Shown here piece after piece: positions 1-9,462 of a DNA stretch of 64,000 nucleotides (positions are counted from its first letter, which is position 1; each line of letters opens with the position of its first letter). The position numbers and the translations under genes are program-made. Below the pieces are notes generated by a model that worked only from the letters and a program-made list of their open reading frames with translations, ran no database searches and had not been told where the DNA came from. Source of the stretch: Paenibacillus xylanilyticus (lineage in GTDB: Bacteria > Bacillota > Bacilli > Paenibacillales > Paenibacillaceae). The DNA lies in contig NZ_CP044310.1 of the NCBI RefSeq assembly GCF_009664365.1, positions 5,519,501 through 5,583,500 of the forward strand. The letters run 5' to 3'.

Positions 1-3000
1 TGCAGGCTATACCACCTAGTAATCCCAATGGGAGCAGGATCAAGCCTATATGATAAAATTGCACTAATATAATCTGTATTTCTCCTATACCGGAGCCTGT
101 TGTTATGAATCCTGATGTAACACCATTAACAGCCAAAAGAGCACGTTTCTTCTCTTCACCTAGAGTAAACTCCCACAATGGATTAGGTGACTCAATTTCG
201 TTAATAAGCAACCGCTCTGCTCTCGGGTTAGATAATGATAATATACGACTCATTGAACTTGTACGTTCATAATTTATCTTAGCAACACTCGTTTCTGTTC
301 TAAAAAAGCCAGAAGAATTGTCACTTCCCTCTGCAACCATGATTTGATCAAGCATAACTAACTGATGATATGGAATCACATTGATATCTTTCATGCTAAA
401 GTTTCCATTTTTCAAACCATTACCTTTGGCCAATATCTGTATTTGCATTGAAACTGCCTGCTGGGGAGCTGTGATAAGTTGAGCATAATGGTTCCACCTC
501 GACTTGTCCTTCTCCTCAACTTCGTCTATATAAGTTGTTTCAATCAACTTATTGGAGCTATCGAGAAAGGCTACCTTTATATGTCTATCATGTATGAATT
601 CAGACTTAGCATTAAAAGAAACAAGATATTCTTCCTGACCGATAACCGGAACCTGATCAGATGTATGTGCGTACCACTCACATGAATATGTCTTACCGTA
701 CTCAATGTTTAATATTCCTTTGGATACTCTCGACTTTAGTTCACCCAAACTTAGTCCACTAAAAGCACATGCTGATGAAGGATCTTCAATAAAATCATAG
801 TTGTTTTTCTCTTCCGATATATCTGACAGGTCATACTCATTGCCGCGCATCATGTGAAATTGGTCTAACGAAACCATCGAAGGAACCTGGCTATCAAAAT
901 CAATTCTCAGCTTATATTGTCCAGACTCAAGATAAATTGGTTTGATATCTGCTTGTCCGTAGCCTTCCAAAATTGCATCTGAAGAGGTAAGTATCCTGTT
1001 GAATCCTTCACGCAATGGATCAGTGATAACCACTTTATGTTCAGATTTGTTATCCTCATTGGGGACGATGTCATTGGAACCAATTACATTTTTCACTGTC
1101 AGACCTGTGTGCATGTTCTCCAAGCTAACAATGATCTTTCCTCCCGTAGACCTGGGTATATCTGCCAGCAGGGACAGGGTATACTCCCCGGATTTTAAAA
1201 TATCTATATTTTTGGTCAGCCTACCTTTCTGATACCGCAATCCCCTTCCGAGACTTAGTTCCGGATAGGTTCTTGTAGATTGAATTTGGGCGATTCCCTC
1301 GAAATCATTCTCGGCCTCCAATACAAAAAAAACTTTGGCTCGTTTAACCGCCTGTTTAATTGGAAATAACACTTTCTCTACAAGATTCTCAGGAACAATT
1401 GCAAAGGTATTAATTGCATTAAAACCATTTTGGTTTCTTACTGTAATTGGTGTTTCTCCACCTGGGAATTTATGCGTACCCAAATCAATCCATTCAAACT
1501 GATTGATTTGTTGACTTTTAGTTTTTATGGACATTTTAATCCCATCTGGCAAATCAATTTCAATTTCTCCACCAGCCTGATTTTTTAACACCCTGGCATA
1601 GACATGGGCTGTCGTATCCTTTTCCATTCTTTTAATCATGGTAAATGTATTAGGTTTTTTATAGTCCTCTAAATCCTGAAGAAGTATATCATGAACCCAC
1701 CAGTACGTTTTTTGCTCGGGACGCTGTTGGCTCAATAGATCAATCCGCATATGAGCACTACCAGGAGGTGACACATACTCCCCAAAAAAGTTAACCCCGT
1801 CGAAATTGTATTCTTCAGTTGGAGCAACAACGTAACTAATGCCTAATTCTTTCATGTCTTTATCATAAAAACGTACTTTTACATGCATTTTATTGGTGCC
1901 TCTCCCAGAGGCTATAATAGAGAATCGATATGGATTGTTTTCTTTGGCATCCAGCAACCCGGATTTAGCCACTTGCCATATATTATCGGGATCACCTTTA
2001 ATGATTTCTCCATGGAGCAAAGGGATATCATTAGAAGCAGCAACGGGATTGGCCTGAACATCAAACATTCCAGGGTTATCAGCCTCAAAGAACTTTTCCG
2101 TTTTTAATAACGAATCGAAGTCGGCAACTACTCTACCTTCGATTTGATTCATCTGGTAGGGCATTACATCCAATTTATTGCTGGCAAAAGTAACAGCAGT
2201 CCCTGTCCCCATATCCATATCAAACGGAAAATTACGTATTCCCTGCGAGCTGAGAAACCACATCCAATCGGCATTGGACACATACGTTTTAGACCATTTC
2301 AAAAATGCATTCCCATCCTCAATGACATCAAAAGGACGTAAATAATAAGACTCTGGAAGTTGGCTCAACCACAGATCATTCATAGTAGAAGCCTCTATGT
2401 AATCGCCTGAATTTGCCGTTTGAACTGTTGGCAACGTAGGGTCAAGAGCACTGTATAAAACACCAAATTGTTTGAAGTCAAATCCAGGATGATGATTGTA
2501 ACTCTCAGCACGGCTGTACCCATAAGGTGTGATGACTTTGCTTGGCATCAATGACATGTATGGGAGTGGATCACCCAATCGATAACTAGAGAAAATAGAG
2601 TTTTTATAGGTTAAATCTATGCCCTTTTGAAGATTCAGAATTTGCTCGTTAAATTGTTGACGTTCCACCTGGCCTGAATATTCATTATGGTATATAAGTT
2701 GATTAATACCAAAAGGCACGTACAACTCCCCTAATTTAGAACTGAGTCCTTGATCGAGCAGATATTGCAAAAAGTTCATATAATATCCGATACTTGGTGC
2801 GTTTCCTTCATGATGGAACAACGTATTTTTTGAGGAAGAATATACTTGAAAGTCACCAGTGGCTTTTTCCATTGCAGTATCTCCTGTGTTCCACTTGGGT
2901 GTGGCTACACCGTTATAATTTTGGATCATTTGATCTGCCAGTGGGATATAGAGCGCTTTACTATCGTGATTATTCGCGTTAATAAGTTCATCTTGAATTT

Positions 3001-4402
3001 CACGATATTCCTCAGGAATCTGAACGGGTTTATAATACCCCGCAATGAAAGCATGACGGACCGGATTTATGTAGAGCCATAAGCACGCAATTACCGCAAT
3101 GACCATTGCAACCTTGAAAGGACGGCCCAACCGCCTACCCTTCAGCCACTCCTGAATTTGGATGACACCAAACGTGAGCAAAATAGCCAAATGTATAGCT
3201 AAAAGGCCAACAATTTTATTGGGGTCGCGAAACATCGAACCAATTATAGGAGTTTTTGTAACGGCTATCACAAAGACATTGGCAAGCCATGGAATAGTCG
3301 TACCTGTAGCAGTTAGAGCAAGTACTAGGCCAATCCCCCCAAAAATAAGAATTAAGGTTCTCCGTTTAGAACGAACTATCATACCAATGAGCATCAGAAT
3401 GAGCAGGATCCCCCCACAAATATAAAAGGCTAAGGGTAGACTGCTGAGAGGAAACATTGGCCACCAATAACTAATCATTAGAAGTACATTCAGCAGCGTA
3501 CTGTTACGACTAAATAAAGATAGGGTGTCCACAACATTAATATTATGCTGTGAAGCCTGCGCCTCCATCAATATACTTCCGCCATACAAAGACAACCAAT
3601 AAAAGCTAAGCATAAAAAAGAAGGCAGCAAATATCAGTCCTTTTAGCATCCAATTCCGATATATGCCGACTAATACCGGCAGCCCGCCTTTTCTATGCTG
3701 CCAACTTATTTTCATTAATAATAATAAAGCGAAAAATGCCAAATAAATGGCACCAAAAAAGAAATAATGAATAGCTGCAGCACTTATTGTAAAAACAAAC
3801 GCCAGCAAAAAAAGATCTACAACATTTTTACGGTATATTTTAAAAATTTGATATCCAGCTATGCGCTGTGACTGAAATTTGGGATCAAATGCATTGAAAA
3901 AAAACATTAAGACCAAGGGAAACAAGCTATAACCGCATAATAAGTAAATATGTTGAATACGAAAAACAACCCAAGGATTTATACCGTAAAACAAGGAACC
4001 TGTGGTTAAAGCCATAATTCGGTGAAATGTAAAGTTTTTAGAGTAATACACACTGACAAGCCTTTTAGTAAACAGATACATGGAGAGTGCTGATACAAGA
4101 AGCAAGCAGGTTATAAAAGACTTTATCAATACTGCTCCGCTATATTCAAACAAAGTGGAGATAACATAAAACGGTAAAATATATAGCAATCTTGGTGCGT
4201 TGAATAGTGTTGAAGTAGACCATCGCTCGTTCCATACTCCAACAATTTCTTCCATATAGCGGTTTGAACTCCAACCAAATGCCAGATCACTGAATACTAT
4301 GTGCCCATCTGCATAAATCGGGGCCAAGAATATGCCGATGACTGCAGTTATGAAAAAGATAGCTGCAGCATCGTATCTATAGGCGTATAAACGTTGTTTC
4401 AT
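1..4402 (-). CDS. Very large multi-spanning membrane protein, GT-C/YfhO-like (3' end outside window)
   Basis: The frame is open from an ATG at 4402 to the left edge, giving at least 1467 residues with no stop, so the C-terminus is missing. A GGGGGG ribosome binding site lies 5 nt before this ATG; another in-frame ATG at 4420 has no better site. Residues 1 to about 560 contain many hydrophobic helices, with an acidic motif just after the first helix (PIYADGHIVFSD), as in GT-C-fold lipid-linked sugar transferases and YfhO-type proteins. Residues about 560-1440 look extracytoplasmic and beta-rich, possibly carbohydrate-binding modules. A new hydrophobic stretch starts near residue 1450 at the window edge. 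It lies 52 bp downstream of a sensor-kinase-like gene on the same strand. By context it may transfer or modify surface glycan outside the membrane. The family assignment is inference from topology and the acidic motif, not a clear signature. Confidence 0.75.
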   Translation of the reverse strand, partial: MKQRLYAYRYDAAAIFFITAVIGIFLAPIYADGHIVFSDLAFGWSSNRYMEEIVGVWNERWSTSTLFNAPRLLYILPFYVISTLFEYSGAVLIKSFITCLLLVSALSMYLFTKRLVSVYYSKNFTFHRIMALTTGSLFYGINPWVVFRIQHIYLLCGYSLFPLVLMFFFNAFDPKFQSQRIAGYQIFKIYRKNVVDLFLLAFVFTISAAAIHYFFFGAIYLAFFALLLLMKISWQHRKGGLPVLVGIYRNWMLKGLIFAAFFFMLSFYWLSLYGGSILMEAQASQHNINVVDTLSLFSRNSTLLNVLLMISYWWPMFPLSSLPLAFYICGGILLILMLIGMIVRSKRRTLILIFGGIGLVLALTATGTTIPWLANVFVIAVTKTPIIGSMFRDPNKIVGLLAIHLAILLTFGVIQIQEWLKGRRLGRPFKVAMVIAVIACLWLYINPVRHAFIAGYYKPVQIPEEYREIQDELINANNHDSKALYIPLADQMIQNYNGVATPKWNTGDTAMEKATGDFQVYSSSKNTLFHHEGNAPSIGYYMNFLQYLLDQGLSSKLGELYVPFGINQLIYHNEYSGQVERQQFNEQILNLQKGIDLTYKNSIFSSYRLGDPLPYMSLMPSKVITPYGYSRAESYNHHPGFDFKQFGVLYSALDPTLPTVQTANSGDYIEASTMNDLWLSQLPESYYLRPFDVIEDGNAFLKWSKTYVSNADWMWFLSSQGIRNFPFDMDMGTGTAVTFASNKLDVMPYQMNQIEGRVVADFDSLLKTEKFFEADNPGMFDVQANPVAASNDIPLLHGEIIKGDPDNIWQVAKSGLLDAKENNPYRFSIIASGRGTNKMHVKVRFYDKDMKELGISYVVAPTEEYNFDGVNFFGEYVSPPGSAHMRIDLLSQQRPEQKTYWWVHDILLQDLEDYKKPNTFTMIKRMEKDTTAHVYARVLKNQAGGEIEIDLPDGIKMSIKTKSQQINQFEWIDLGTHKFPGGETPITVRNQNGFNAINTFAIVPENLVEKVLFPIKQAVKRAKVFFVLEAENDFEGIAQIQSTRTYPELSLGRGLRYQKGRLTKNIDILKSGEYTLSLLADIPRSTGGKIIVSLENMHTGLTVKNVIGSNDIVPNEDNKSEHKVVITDPLREGFNRILTSSDAILEGYGQADIKPIYLESGQYKLRIDFDSQVPSMVSLDQFHMMRGNEYDLSDISEEKNNYDFIEDPSSACAFSGLSLGELKSRVSKGILNIEYGKTYSCEWYAHTSDQVPVIGQEEYLVSFNAKSEFIHDRHIKVAFLDSSNKLIETTYIDEVEEKDKSRWNHYAQLITAPQQAVSMQIQILAKGNGLKNGNFSMKDINVIPYHQLVMLDQIMVAEGSDNSSGFFRTETSVAKINYERTSSMSRILSLSNPRAERLLINEIESPNPLWEFTLGEEKKRALLAVNGVTSGFITTGSGIGEIQIILVQFYHIGLILLPLGLLGGIAC

Positions 4403-4454
4403 ATTTCGCCCCCCATGCATTAAAAAAACTAAATTTTAATAGACCTCTTGCTAA

Positions 4455-6176
4455 CTAACGAGGTACCCGAATGGTTGCTTTTAACCCAAGATCCGTATTC
4501 CTAAGCTTTAGTTTGCCGTTAATGCTCTTCAGATACTGATCCATTCGGAACAGACTAAATCCATGCTCTTGAAGACTCTTAGAATAGTTCTCCTGAAAAT
4601 ATTGATATCGCATTTTGTCGTCCAGCCCCCCTGCCTCATCTTCCATTTCAATGATAATTTCCTGGGGTTCCAAACGCGTGTATATTTGAATTTTTGTTTT
4701 GGTAAATTCACTTCTGGAGCGACTTATTTTTCTTGAAGGGGTATTCCCCAAATAATTATATTGATGCTTATTGGAAGCTTCCAATGCATTCTCGAGTAAT
4801 CCGACCATAATCTTGCGAAAAGAGACTGTATGTATTAAAACTGCCGGAATATCCTCTGACTCAAAAAGCAGTTCTACACCTGATAATGTCATATTTTTTC
4901 TGGCCCATATGACAGTATCCTTGATAAGAAGATTAATATCCACTAGTTCATTGTTCATCCCAGTCTGAAAATGCGACGTTACTCTCTCCTCCATCGCTCT
5001 CAATTGATTTAGAACGACTTCGATTTCTTTCTCATGTTTAATCTGACTCTTGGTAAACATATCATTAAGCTCATCGAAAAATGCCTTTTTCTCTGCTCTT
5101 TCCAAATTGAGAGTCAATCCGTCTTCCTTTCCCCATTCTGCAGCTATGTCCCGATAAAAGCCCAAAAGCCTCATTCTCTCTCCACCTGTCAATGTACCTA
5201 ATCGGCTATGAACACTGCCAATCCCTTGACTAATCTCTTGCATGAGTGGTACATGAAACTCATCCTGTCTCTTCAACAAACTCTCCTGATGAAGAACATC
5301 CCTTGACCGCTGTTGATCCGTTTCACGAGAGATAATCATTTTTCGGTACCAAAGAGCGATGAACATACATACAATTACAGCAGGCACAATCGACAGATAA
5401 CTCCACGTTTTAAATCTATTAGACTCGCTGTATACCTGTGTATCGTCCATCCATGCTGTCACATAGAGAGGGCCTGCAATCGTATCACTAAACCCATATG
5501 CCGTTTTCCTTCCACCAGACGATTCCTTTCCTGTATTACCATCTAGCATTTTTTTGGTTAACTCAGTAATCTCAGCATTCCCTATTTCTTCTTCCGAATC
5601 AGATGCAATGACTCGATACTCATGATTATAAATAGAAACATGATATGGCAGATCTTCATCTATTAATTCAGATAATTGAGCAGGTCCTATCTGAAGAATC
5701 GCATACACTTCAGCTCCCCTCTCATTTGGTATTTTGCATGTGAAGTACTGATGGGGTTCATTATTTTCTATGGAAAACTCTGTCCAGCTGCACGTCGAAT
5801 CAGTCACTGTGTCCAATATGTTAGTGGCGACAGTTATTTTCTCGCCATTGGAGACAATTACTTCTCCTTTCTTATTTAAAACTGCCCATGTGTCAGGTAA
5901 CACTTCAACATTCTCTTGAGTGGGTTTAAATTCTCCAGCGGCTGTTTCTATCAATCCAGTTTCAGCAAAATATTTAAAGGATTGTTGCCACAACAAGTAG
6001 CTTGATTCCAATTTGTCACTCATTACGGTTATCGTCCGCTCTAACTCCATTTCATGGCTACGTACGGACTGTTCTCGATACTGGGAATTCAAATATTGGA
6101 TAGCACAGAAATACAGCAATGTTATTGCAAGAACTACGATTGTGAGCGGGAGAGCCGATTGAAGTACATTATTCAC
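4455..6176 (-). CDS. Membrane sensor kinase-like protein without obvious phosphoacceptor histidine
   Basis: 573 residues. An N-terminal membrane helix (about residues 8-30) is followed by an extracytoplasmic region of about 235 residues that resembles a Cache/PDC sensor, then a second helix (about 268-288), a coiled-coil-rich cytoplasmic region, and a C-terminal GHKL ATPase domain. The ATPase shows an N box (LLENALEASN), a G1-like motif (MEDEAGGLDD) and a G2-like region (EHGFSLFRMDQYL), ending in a typical beta strand (LGLKATIRVPR). I do not see a canonical H box (HExxTPL or PHFLFN), so phosphotransfer activity is uncertain. The GTG start has no close ribosome binding site. An in-frame CTG at 6188 sits 7 nt after AGAGG and would add MFRK in front of the membrane helix, so that may be the true start. 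Neighbours are a small orphan protein 38 bp upstream and the giant membrane protein downstream. Confidence 0.75.
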   Translation of the reverse strand: MNNVLQSALPLTIVVLAITLLYFCAIQYLNSQYREQSVRSHEMELERTITVMSDKLESSYLLWQQSFKYFAETGLIETAAGEFKPTQENVEVLPDTWAVLNKKGEVIVSNGEKITVATNILDTVTDSTCSWTEFSIENNEPHQYFTCKIPNERGAEVYAILQIGPAQLSELIDEDLPYHVSIYNHEYRVIASDSEEEIGNAEITELTKKMLDGNTGKESSGGRKTAYGFSDTIAGPLYVTAWMDDTQVYSESNRFKTWSYLSIVPAVIVCMFIALWYRKMIISRETDQQRSRDVLHQESLLKRQDEFHVPLMQEISQGIGSVHSRLGTLTGGERMRLLGFYRDIAAEWGKEDGLTLNLERAEKKAFFDELNDMFTKSQIKHEKEIEVVLNQLRAMEERVTSHFQTGMNNELVDINLLIKDTVIWARKNMTLSGVELLFESEDIPAVLIHTVSFRKIMVGLLENALEASNKHQYNYLGNTPSRKISRSRSEFTKTKIQIYTRLEPQEIIIEMEDEAGGLDDKMRYQYFQENYSKSLQEHGFSLFRMDQYLKSINGKLKLRNTDLGLKATIRVPR

Positions 6177-6214
6177 TTTTCTAAACAGTCTGTTTCCTCT
6201 CCTCTACTATTTCA

Positions 6215-6631
6215 TTAGATAAATACTTGTTTTGCAATACATTCCAACTCAAACTCTATCAAGGGTACTCTCAGACACCACAAATACTGAACCTTGCGTT
6301 CCAAGAACTCATAGATATGAGAAGCTTGTTCGTTACCGTCATGAAGAAGAAGGATGCGACTGTTCCGAACAAAATACATCCCTTCCAAGCCTTCAACATC
6401 AAATGCTCTCCCATCTATAATGTAAAGATCACGAGTACCGTCAATATGTTCTAGTGTGTCTGTGATGTTGAAATTCAACTGACCCCACTTTTTCTCTGGA
6501 ACCCCATGAAACAGCTTCATTCCTCGTGCCCTTAATGCCCTCTCTAGTGAAGTCATACGCCTAAAATTTAGGTTCAAACTTTCTCCCAACTTCTTGTCTT
6601 TCAAAAAAGCAATAATGTTGGTATCATTCAT
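6215..6631 (-). CDS. Small orphan protein with degenerate receiver-like pattern
   Basis: 138 residues, function not recognised. There is no signal peptide or membrane helix. The order of predicted strands is compatible with a degenerate response-regulator receiver fold: NIIAFL near the N-terminus, DLYIID (a possible aspartate at the end of strand 3), RILLLHDG (strand 4) and VQYLWCLRVP (strand 5, without the usual Lys-Pro). It is transcribed with the kinase-like gene (38 bp apart) and diverges from a response regulator across only 45 bp, so it probably belongs to the same signalling module. The ATG lies 14 nt from a weak AGGA; no better start is visible. The receiver-like assignment is inference from pattern only. 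Confidence 0.6.
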   Translation of the reverse strand: MNDTNIIAFLKDKKLGESLNLNFRRMTSLERALRARGMKLFHGVPEKKWGQLNFNITDTLEHIDGTRDLYIIDGRAFDVEGLEGMYFVRNSRILLLHDGNEQASHIYEFLERKVQYLWCLRVPLIEFELECIAKQVFI

Positions 6632-6676
6632 ATATAGGAGTTCATTCCTTTTTTTAGATTGGAGCTGCCACTAACA

Positions 6677-7369
6677 ATGACAACAAGAAACATTTTATGT
6701 GTTGATGATAACAAGATGGTGTTAACCATCCTGAAGCGCTGGCTTGAAACTGAAGAAGTCAACGTAATTACCGTACTTAATCCAAAAGAAGCTTTTGAAA
6801 TTCTAGAAAATCAGGAAATCGACGTTGTAATTTCAGATATTTTGATGCCCGATATGGATGGGCTTGCCTTCCTGCGCTCACTTAAACGAGTCTATCCACA
6901 CATAGTACGTATTATTTTGTCAGGACACCTTCATACATCTTCCATGCTGACCGCAATCAATGAAGTCGGTATTTTTGCATTTATGACTAAGCCCTTAGAG
7001 TATACTGATCAATTCACAACTGTCATCTTGAATGCACTCAATCAAGCTAATCGAAACAGACAAAAACAAATATCTGAGAAACACTCAGCGACCTTACTGC
7101 AACAATTTTTGATCACCATGCTCAAGCATAATGAAGGCCTATACCTCTTACTTAAAGATAACGGTGAAATTATCGCAGCAGACCCTGCCCTATCTGAAGC
7201 TTATTCACCGGGTATTATTTTAAAGGATGAAGCATGGGAAGGATTTTATTTACCAAATCATCATTTACATATCCTACCCAGCAACAGAGATATCACAGAG
7301 CATGAAGAGTACACACTTGTACGACTAAACACGTTTGGTACATCATTTTATTTTCTCCGTTTGTACTAA
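6677..7369 (+). CDS. Stand-alone response regulator with uncharacterised C-terminal domain
   Basis: 230 residues from the ATG at 6677, which is preceded by GGAG with a 12 nt spacer. An in-frame TTG at 6659 overlaps that GGAG and has no site of its own. Residues about 4-120 form a clear receiver domain: acidic pocket CVDDN, phosphoacceptor DILMPDMDG, switch Ser in LSGH, and Lys-Pro in TKPLEYTDQ. This resembles RpfG/HD-GYP-type receivers. The last 100 residues are not HD-GYP, HTH or GGDEF and I do not recognise them; they contain a hydrophobic patch (GLYLLLKDNGEIIAADPALS) reminiscent of PAS-like sensors. It is the only plus-strand gene in the cluster. Its 3' end overlaps the 3' end of the convergent glycosyltransferase gene by 27 bp. 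It is likely the partner of the kinase-like protein at 4455-6176. Confidence 0.85.
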   Translation: MTTRNILCVDDNKMVLTILKRWLETEEVNVITVLNPKEAFEILENQEIDVVISDILMPDMDGLAFLRSLKRVYPHIVRIILSGHLHTSSMLTAINEVGIFAFMTKPLEYTDQFTTVILNALNQANRNRQKQISEKHSATLLQQFLITMLKHNEGLYLLLKDNGEIIAADPALSEAYSPGIILKDEAWEGFYLPNHHLHILPSNRDITEHEEYTLVRLNTFGTSFYFLRLY

Positions 7370-8260
7370 CGGGGTTTGACGTCCAATTCGACCCTTAATG
7401 ATTCCGTAAACGCCAAGTAGACTAAGACAGCCATACATAAACAACATCCCAGCAGTCAACAGCGGGTGTCTAACGTATTGCTTCATGTTATCCTTTCTGT
7501 AGAGGACAGGGCGAAAAAAGTACCAACGCTCCAGAGCTTTGCGAAGTCCTTCGCTTTCTGATGCCAAAGTACGATCCATCGCGGTAAAATAATAGGCTTT
7601 TTTAGCAAGTAGCTCTCTTAGGAGTACTTTCTTCTCATCATGATACAGATTTGTACACACAGCCCGCTTTATTCTTCCTCCCCGCTCTATATACCGCAGA
7701 GTGGGCTGAATTTCTTCAAAAGATATCTGTCCCGCATTAAATCCCCCTGTAGATAAGTAGTCAGACATTCTCCAAAATCTCGCAGCCTCAATAGAGCGTT
7801 TACCTACTTCTTCACCAGCATTATTAATAATATTTCGTTCAAAGACTTTAACCTTTGAGAAGAAGTTTTGATGTGCGGTGAAGGCCTTTTCCGGAATGAC
7901 AAGTGCACCGATCTCCGTATACTTCTCTACTACAGCCATTAATTGATCTATCATATCTGATTCAAGAAGCATATCCGAATCAATAATTAGGATGTAGTCT
8001 GCACCTTCTCGCTGTGCCTCTTCTACGGCCGTAACTCTTGCAATTCCACGCTCCCCGTGTGGTAGATTCAGTACTCTGACATGATGCTTCCCGTGGAGGG
8101 CTACCTTATGAATCAATGATGCAGTTTCATCCGTAGAACCATCATCCGCTATGATAATATCGACATTTGAGTAAGATTGGTTTAGACAACTTTTTAAACA
8201 CTCCTCAATACACTCCGCATTGTTATACGTAGAAAACACAATAGCTACTTTAGGTTTCAT
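7343..8260 (-). CDS. Family 2 glycosyltransferase, membrane-associated
   Basis: 305 residues. The N-terminal GT-A domain shows the GT2 opening (VAIVFSTYNNAECIEECL), the nucleotide-binding IIADDGSTDET and the metal-binding DSDML. A C-terminal hydrophobic helix around residues 265-290 probably anchors it to the membrane. It should transfer a sugar from a nucleotide-sugar donor to a lipid-linked or surface glycan; donor and acceptor cannot be told. It overlaps the upstream GT4 gene by 11 bp, with a GAGGGGAGAAG ribosome binding site inside that gene, so the two are translated from one message. Its last 27 bp overlap the end of the opposite-strand response regulator. Confidence 0.9.
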   Translation of the reverse strand: MKPKVAIVFSTYNNAECIEECLKSCLNQSYSNVDIIIADDGSTDETASLIHKVALHGKHHVRVLNLPHGERGIARVTAVEEAQREGADYILIIDSDMLLESDMIDQLMAVVEKYTEIGALVIPEKAFTAHQNFFSKVKVFERNIINNAGEEVGKRSIEAARFWRMSDYLSTGGFNAGQISFEEIQPTLRYIERGGRIKRAVCTNLYHDEKKVLLRELLAKKAYYFTAMDRTLASESEGLRKALERWYFFRPVLYRKDNMKQYVRHPLLTAGMLFMYGCLSLLGVYGIIKGRIGRQTPLVQTEKIK

Positions 8261-9458
8261 TACTCTTCTCCCCTCTACTCAAATGTTCTAACCATTCACC
8301 AAATTCCTGTCCAGTGTGGTCGAAGTGAAATTGTTTGGCAAATGTGTAAGCTTGCTGGCGAATGAACTCATATTCCTCAGGCTTGTCTATACTACGAACC
8401 ATTTGTCTACTTAACGCTTCCACATCTCCATGACTAACGAGGTATCCACTACGCCCATAATCCACTGCATCCACAAGGCCTGGAGAGTTGCTCACTATAC
8501 TTGGCGTTCCTACTGCAGCTGCCTCCGTAATGGTCAGCCCCCATCCCTCCCTTTGTGACGGAAAAACAAGCACCTGTGCACGGCTCATTAACTCTAGCTT
8601 ACGTTCTTCTGTAACAAATCCGTGAAAAATCACATCCACATGATCATTCAATTGAGCCAAATCATCTGTTTCCGAATATTCCATTGCTCTCAATTTATAG
8701 CGTTCCATAATAGGTCTGAGTTCTAGATCAACATATTGGTGGTTAGTCTTTCCGGCAATCCATAACACAGCATTAGGGAATGTTGTTTTCAACTTACCAA
8801 AGGCTTCAAATACAAAATCAATACCTTTGTACTTCATAAAACGTCCAACATATAAGAAAGTAGGACGTGATCCTTTAGGTAACCAACTTTCACGTGGCCA
8901 GTGATCAAATTCAATCCCTTCTGGAATCACCTTTACATCATCCGGATCAAAGCCATGGCGTATTAGGTCATTACGAGTAGAAGCAGAGACCGTAATAGTT
9001 TGATCATACTTTGCCATACGAAGTAACATCGGTTCCAATACATAACCCAACAATCCTCTAATAATGTCCATATTCTGATACCAAATCTCTCGGGTGGTTT
9101 GATGAATAAAAAAAATCCTTTTGGATCGTGGCACCCACAGACGGGTAAAAAATTGATGTGTATTACATTGATTGATTACATAACTGATTTGTTTGTGATG
9201 TTTACGATAGAATTTTGCTGCGTGCAGGATAACACTCCATATATTCCCAGAACGTACATATAGGATTCCATCAATCTCTTGAATAGGTTGCGACCCTGGA
9301 AACTCAGGAGAAAAATGAACATATTGATATCGTTCTGAGGTTGAACGTTTCAGCATCTCATGAGTAAAAACCTCAGCTCCTCCTCTGCGAGGAGCAAGGA
9401 TATCACGCCATGACAAGAGCAGCACCACCGGCTTTGTAAGCTCCATCTTCAAATTCAT
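8250..9458 (-). CDS. Family 4 glycosyltransferase
   Basis: 402 residues with a GT-B fold. The N-terminus has the acceptor-side pattern SWRDILAPRRGGAEVFTHEML typical of GT4 enzymes. The C-terminal Glycos_transf_1 domain has the YVGRFMKYKG strand and the EX7E motif (REGWGLTITEAAAVG followed by SNSPGL). It would add a sugar with retention of configuration, on the cytoplasmic side, to a lipid-linked oligosaccharide. The start has AAGGAG with a 9 nt spacer. It sits 4 bp after the flippase gene and overlaps the next glycosyltransferase, within an operon from 11867 to 7343. Sugar specificity cannot be read from the sequence. Confidence 0.92.
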   Translation of the reverse strand: MNLKMELTKPVVLLLSWRDILAPRRGGAEVFTHEMLKRSTSERYQYVHFSPEFPGSQPIQEIDGILYVRSGNIWSVILHAAKFYRKHHKQISYVINQCNTHQFFTRLWVPRSKRIFFIHQTTREIWYQNMDIIRGLLGYVLEPMLLRMAKYDQTITVSASTRNDLIRHGFDPDDVKVIPEGIEFDHWPRESWLPKGSRPTFLYVGRFMKYKGIDFVFEAFGKLKTTFPNAVLWIAGKTNHQYVDLELRPIMERYKLRAMEYSETDDLAQLNDHVDVIFHGFVTEERKLELMSRAQVLVFPSQREGWGLTITEAAAVGTPSIVSNSPGLVDAVDYGRSGYLVSHGDVEALSRQMVRSIDKPEEYEFIRQQAYTFAKQFHFDHTGQEFGEWLEHLSRGEKSNET

Positions 9459-9462
9459 TTGT

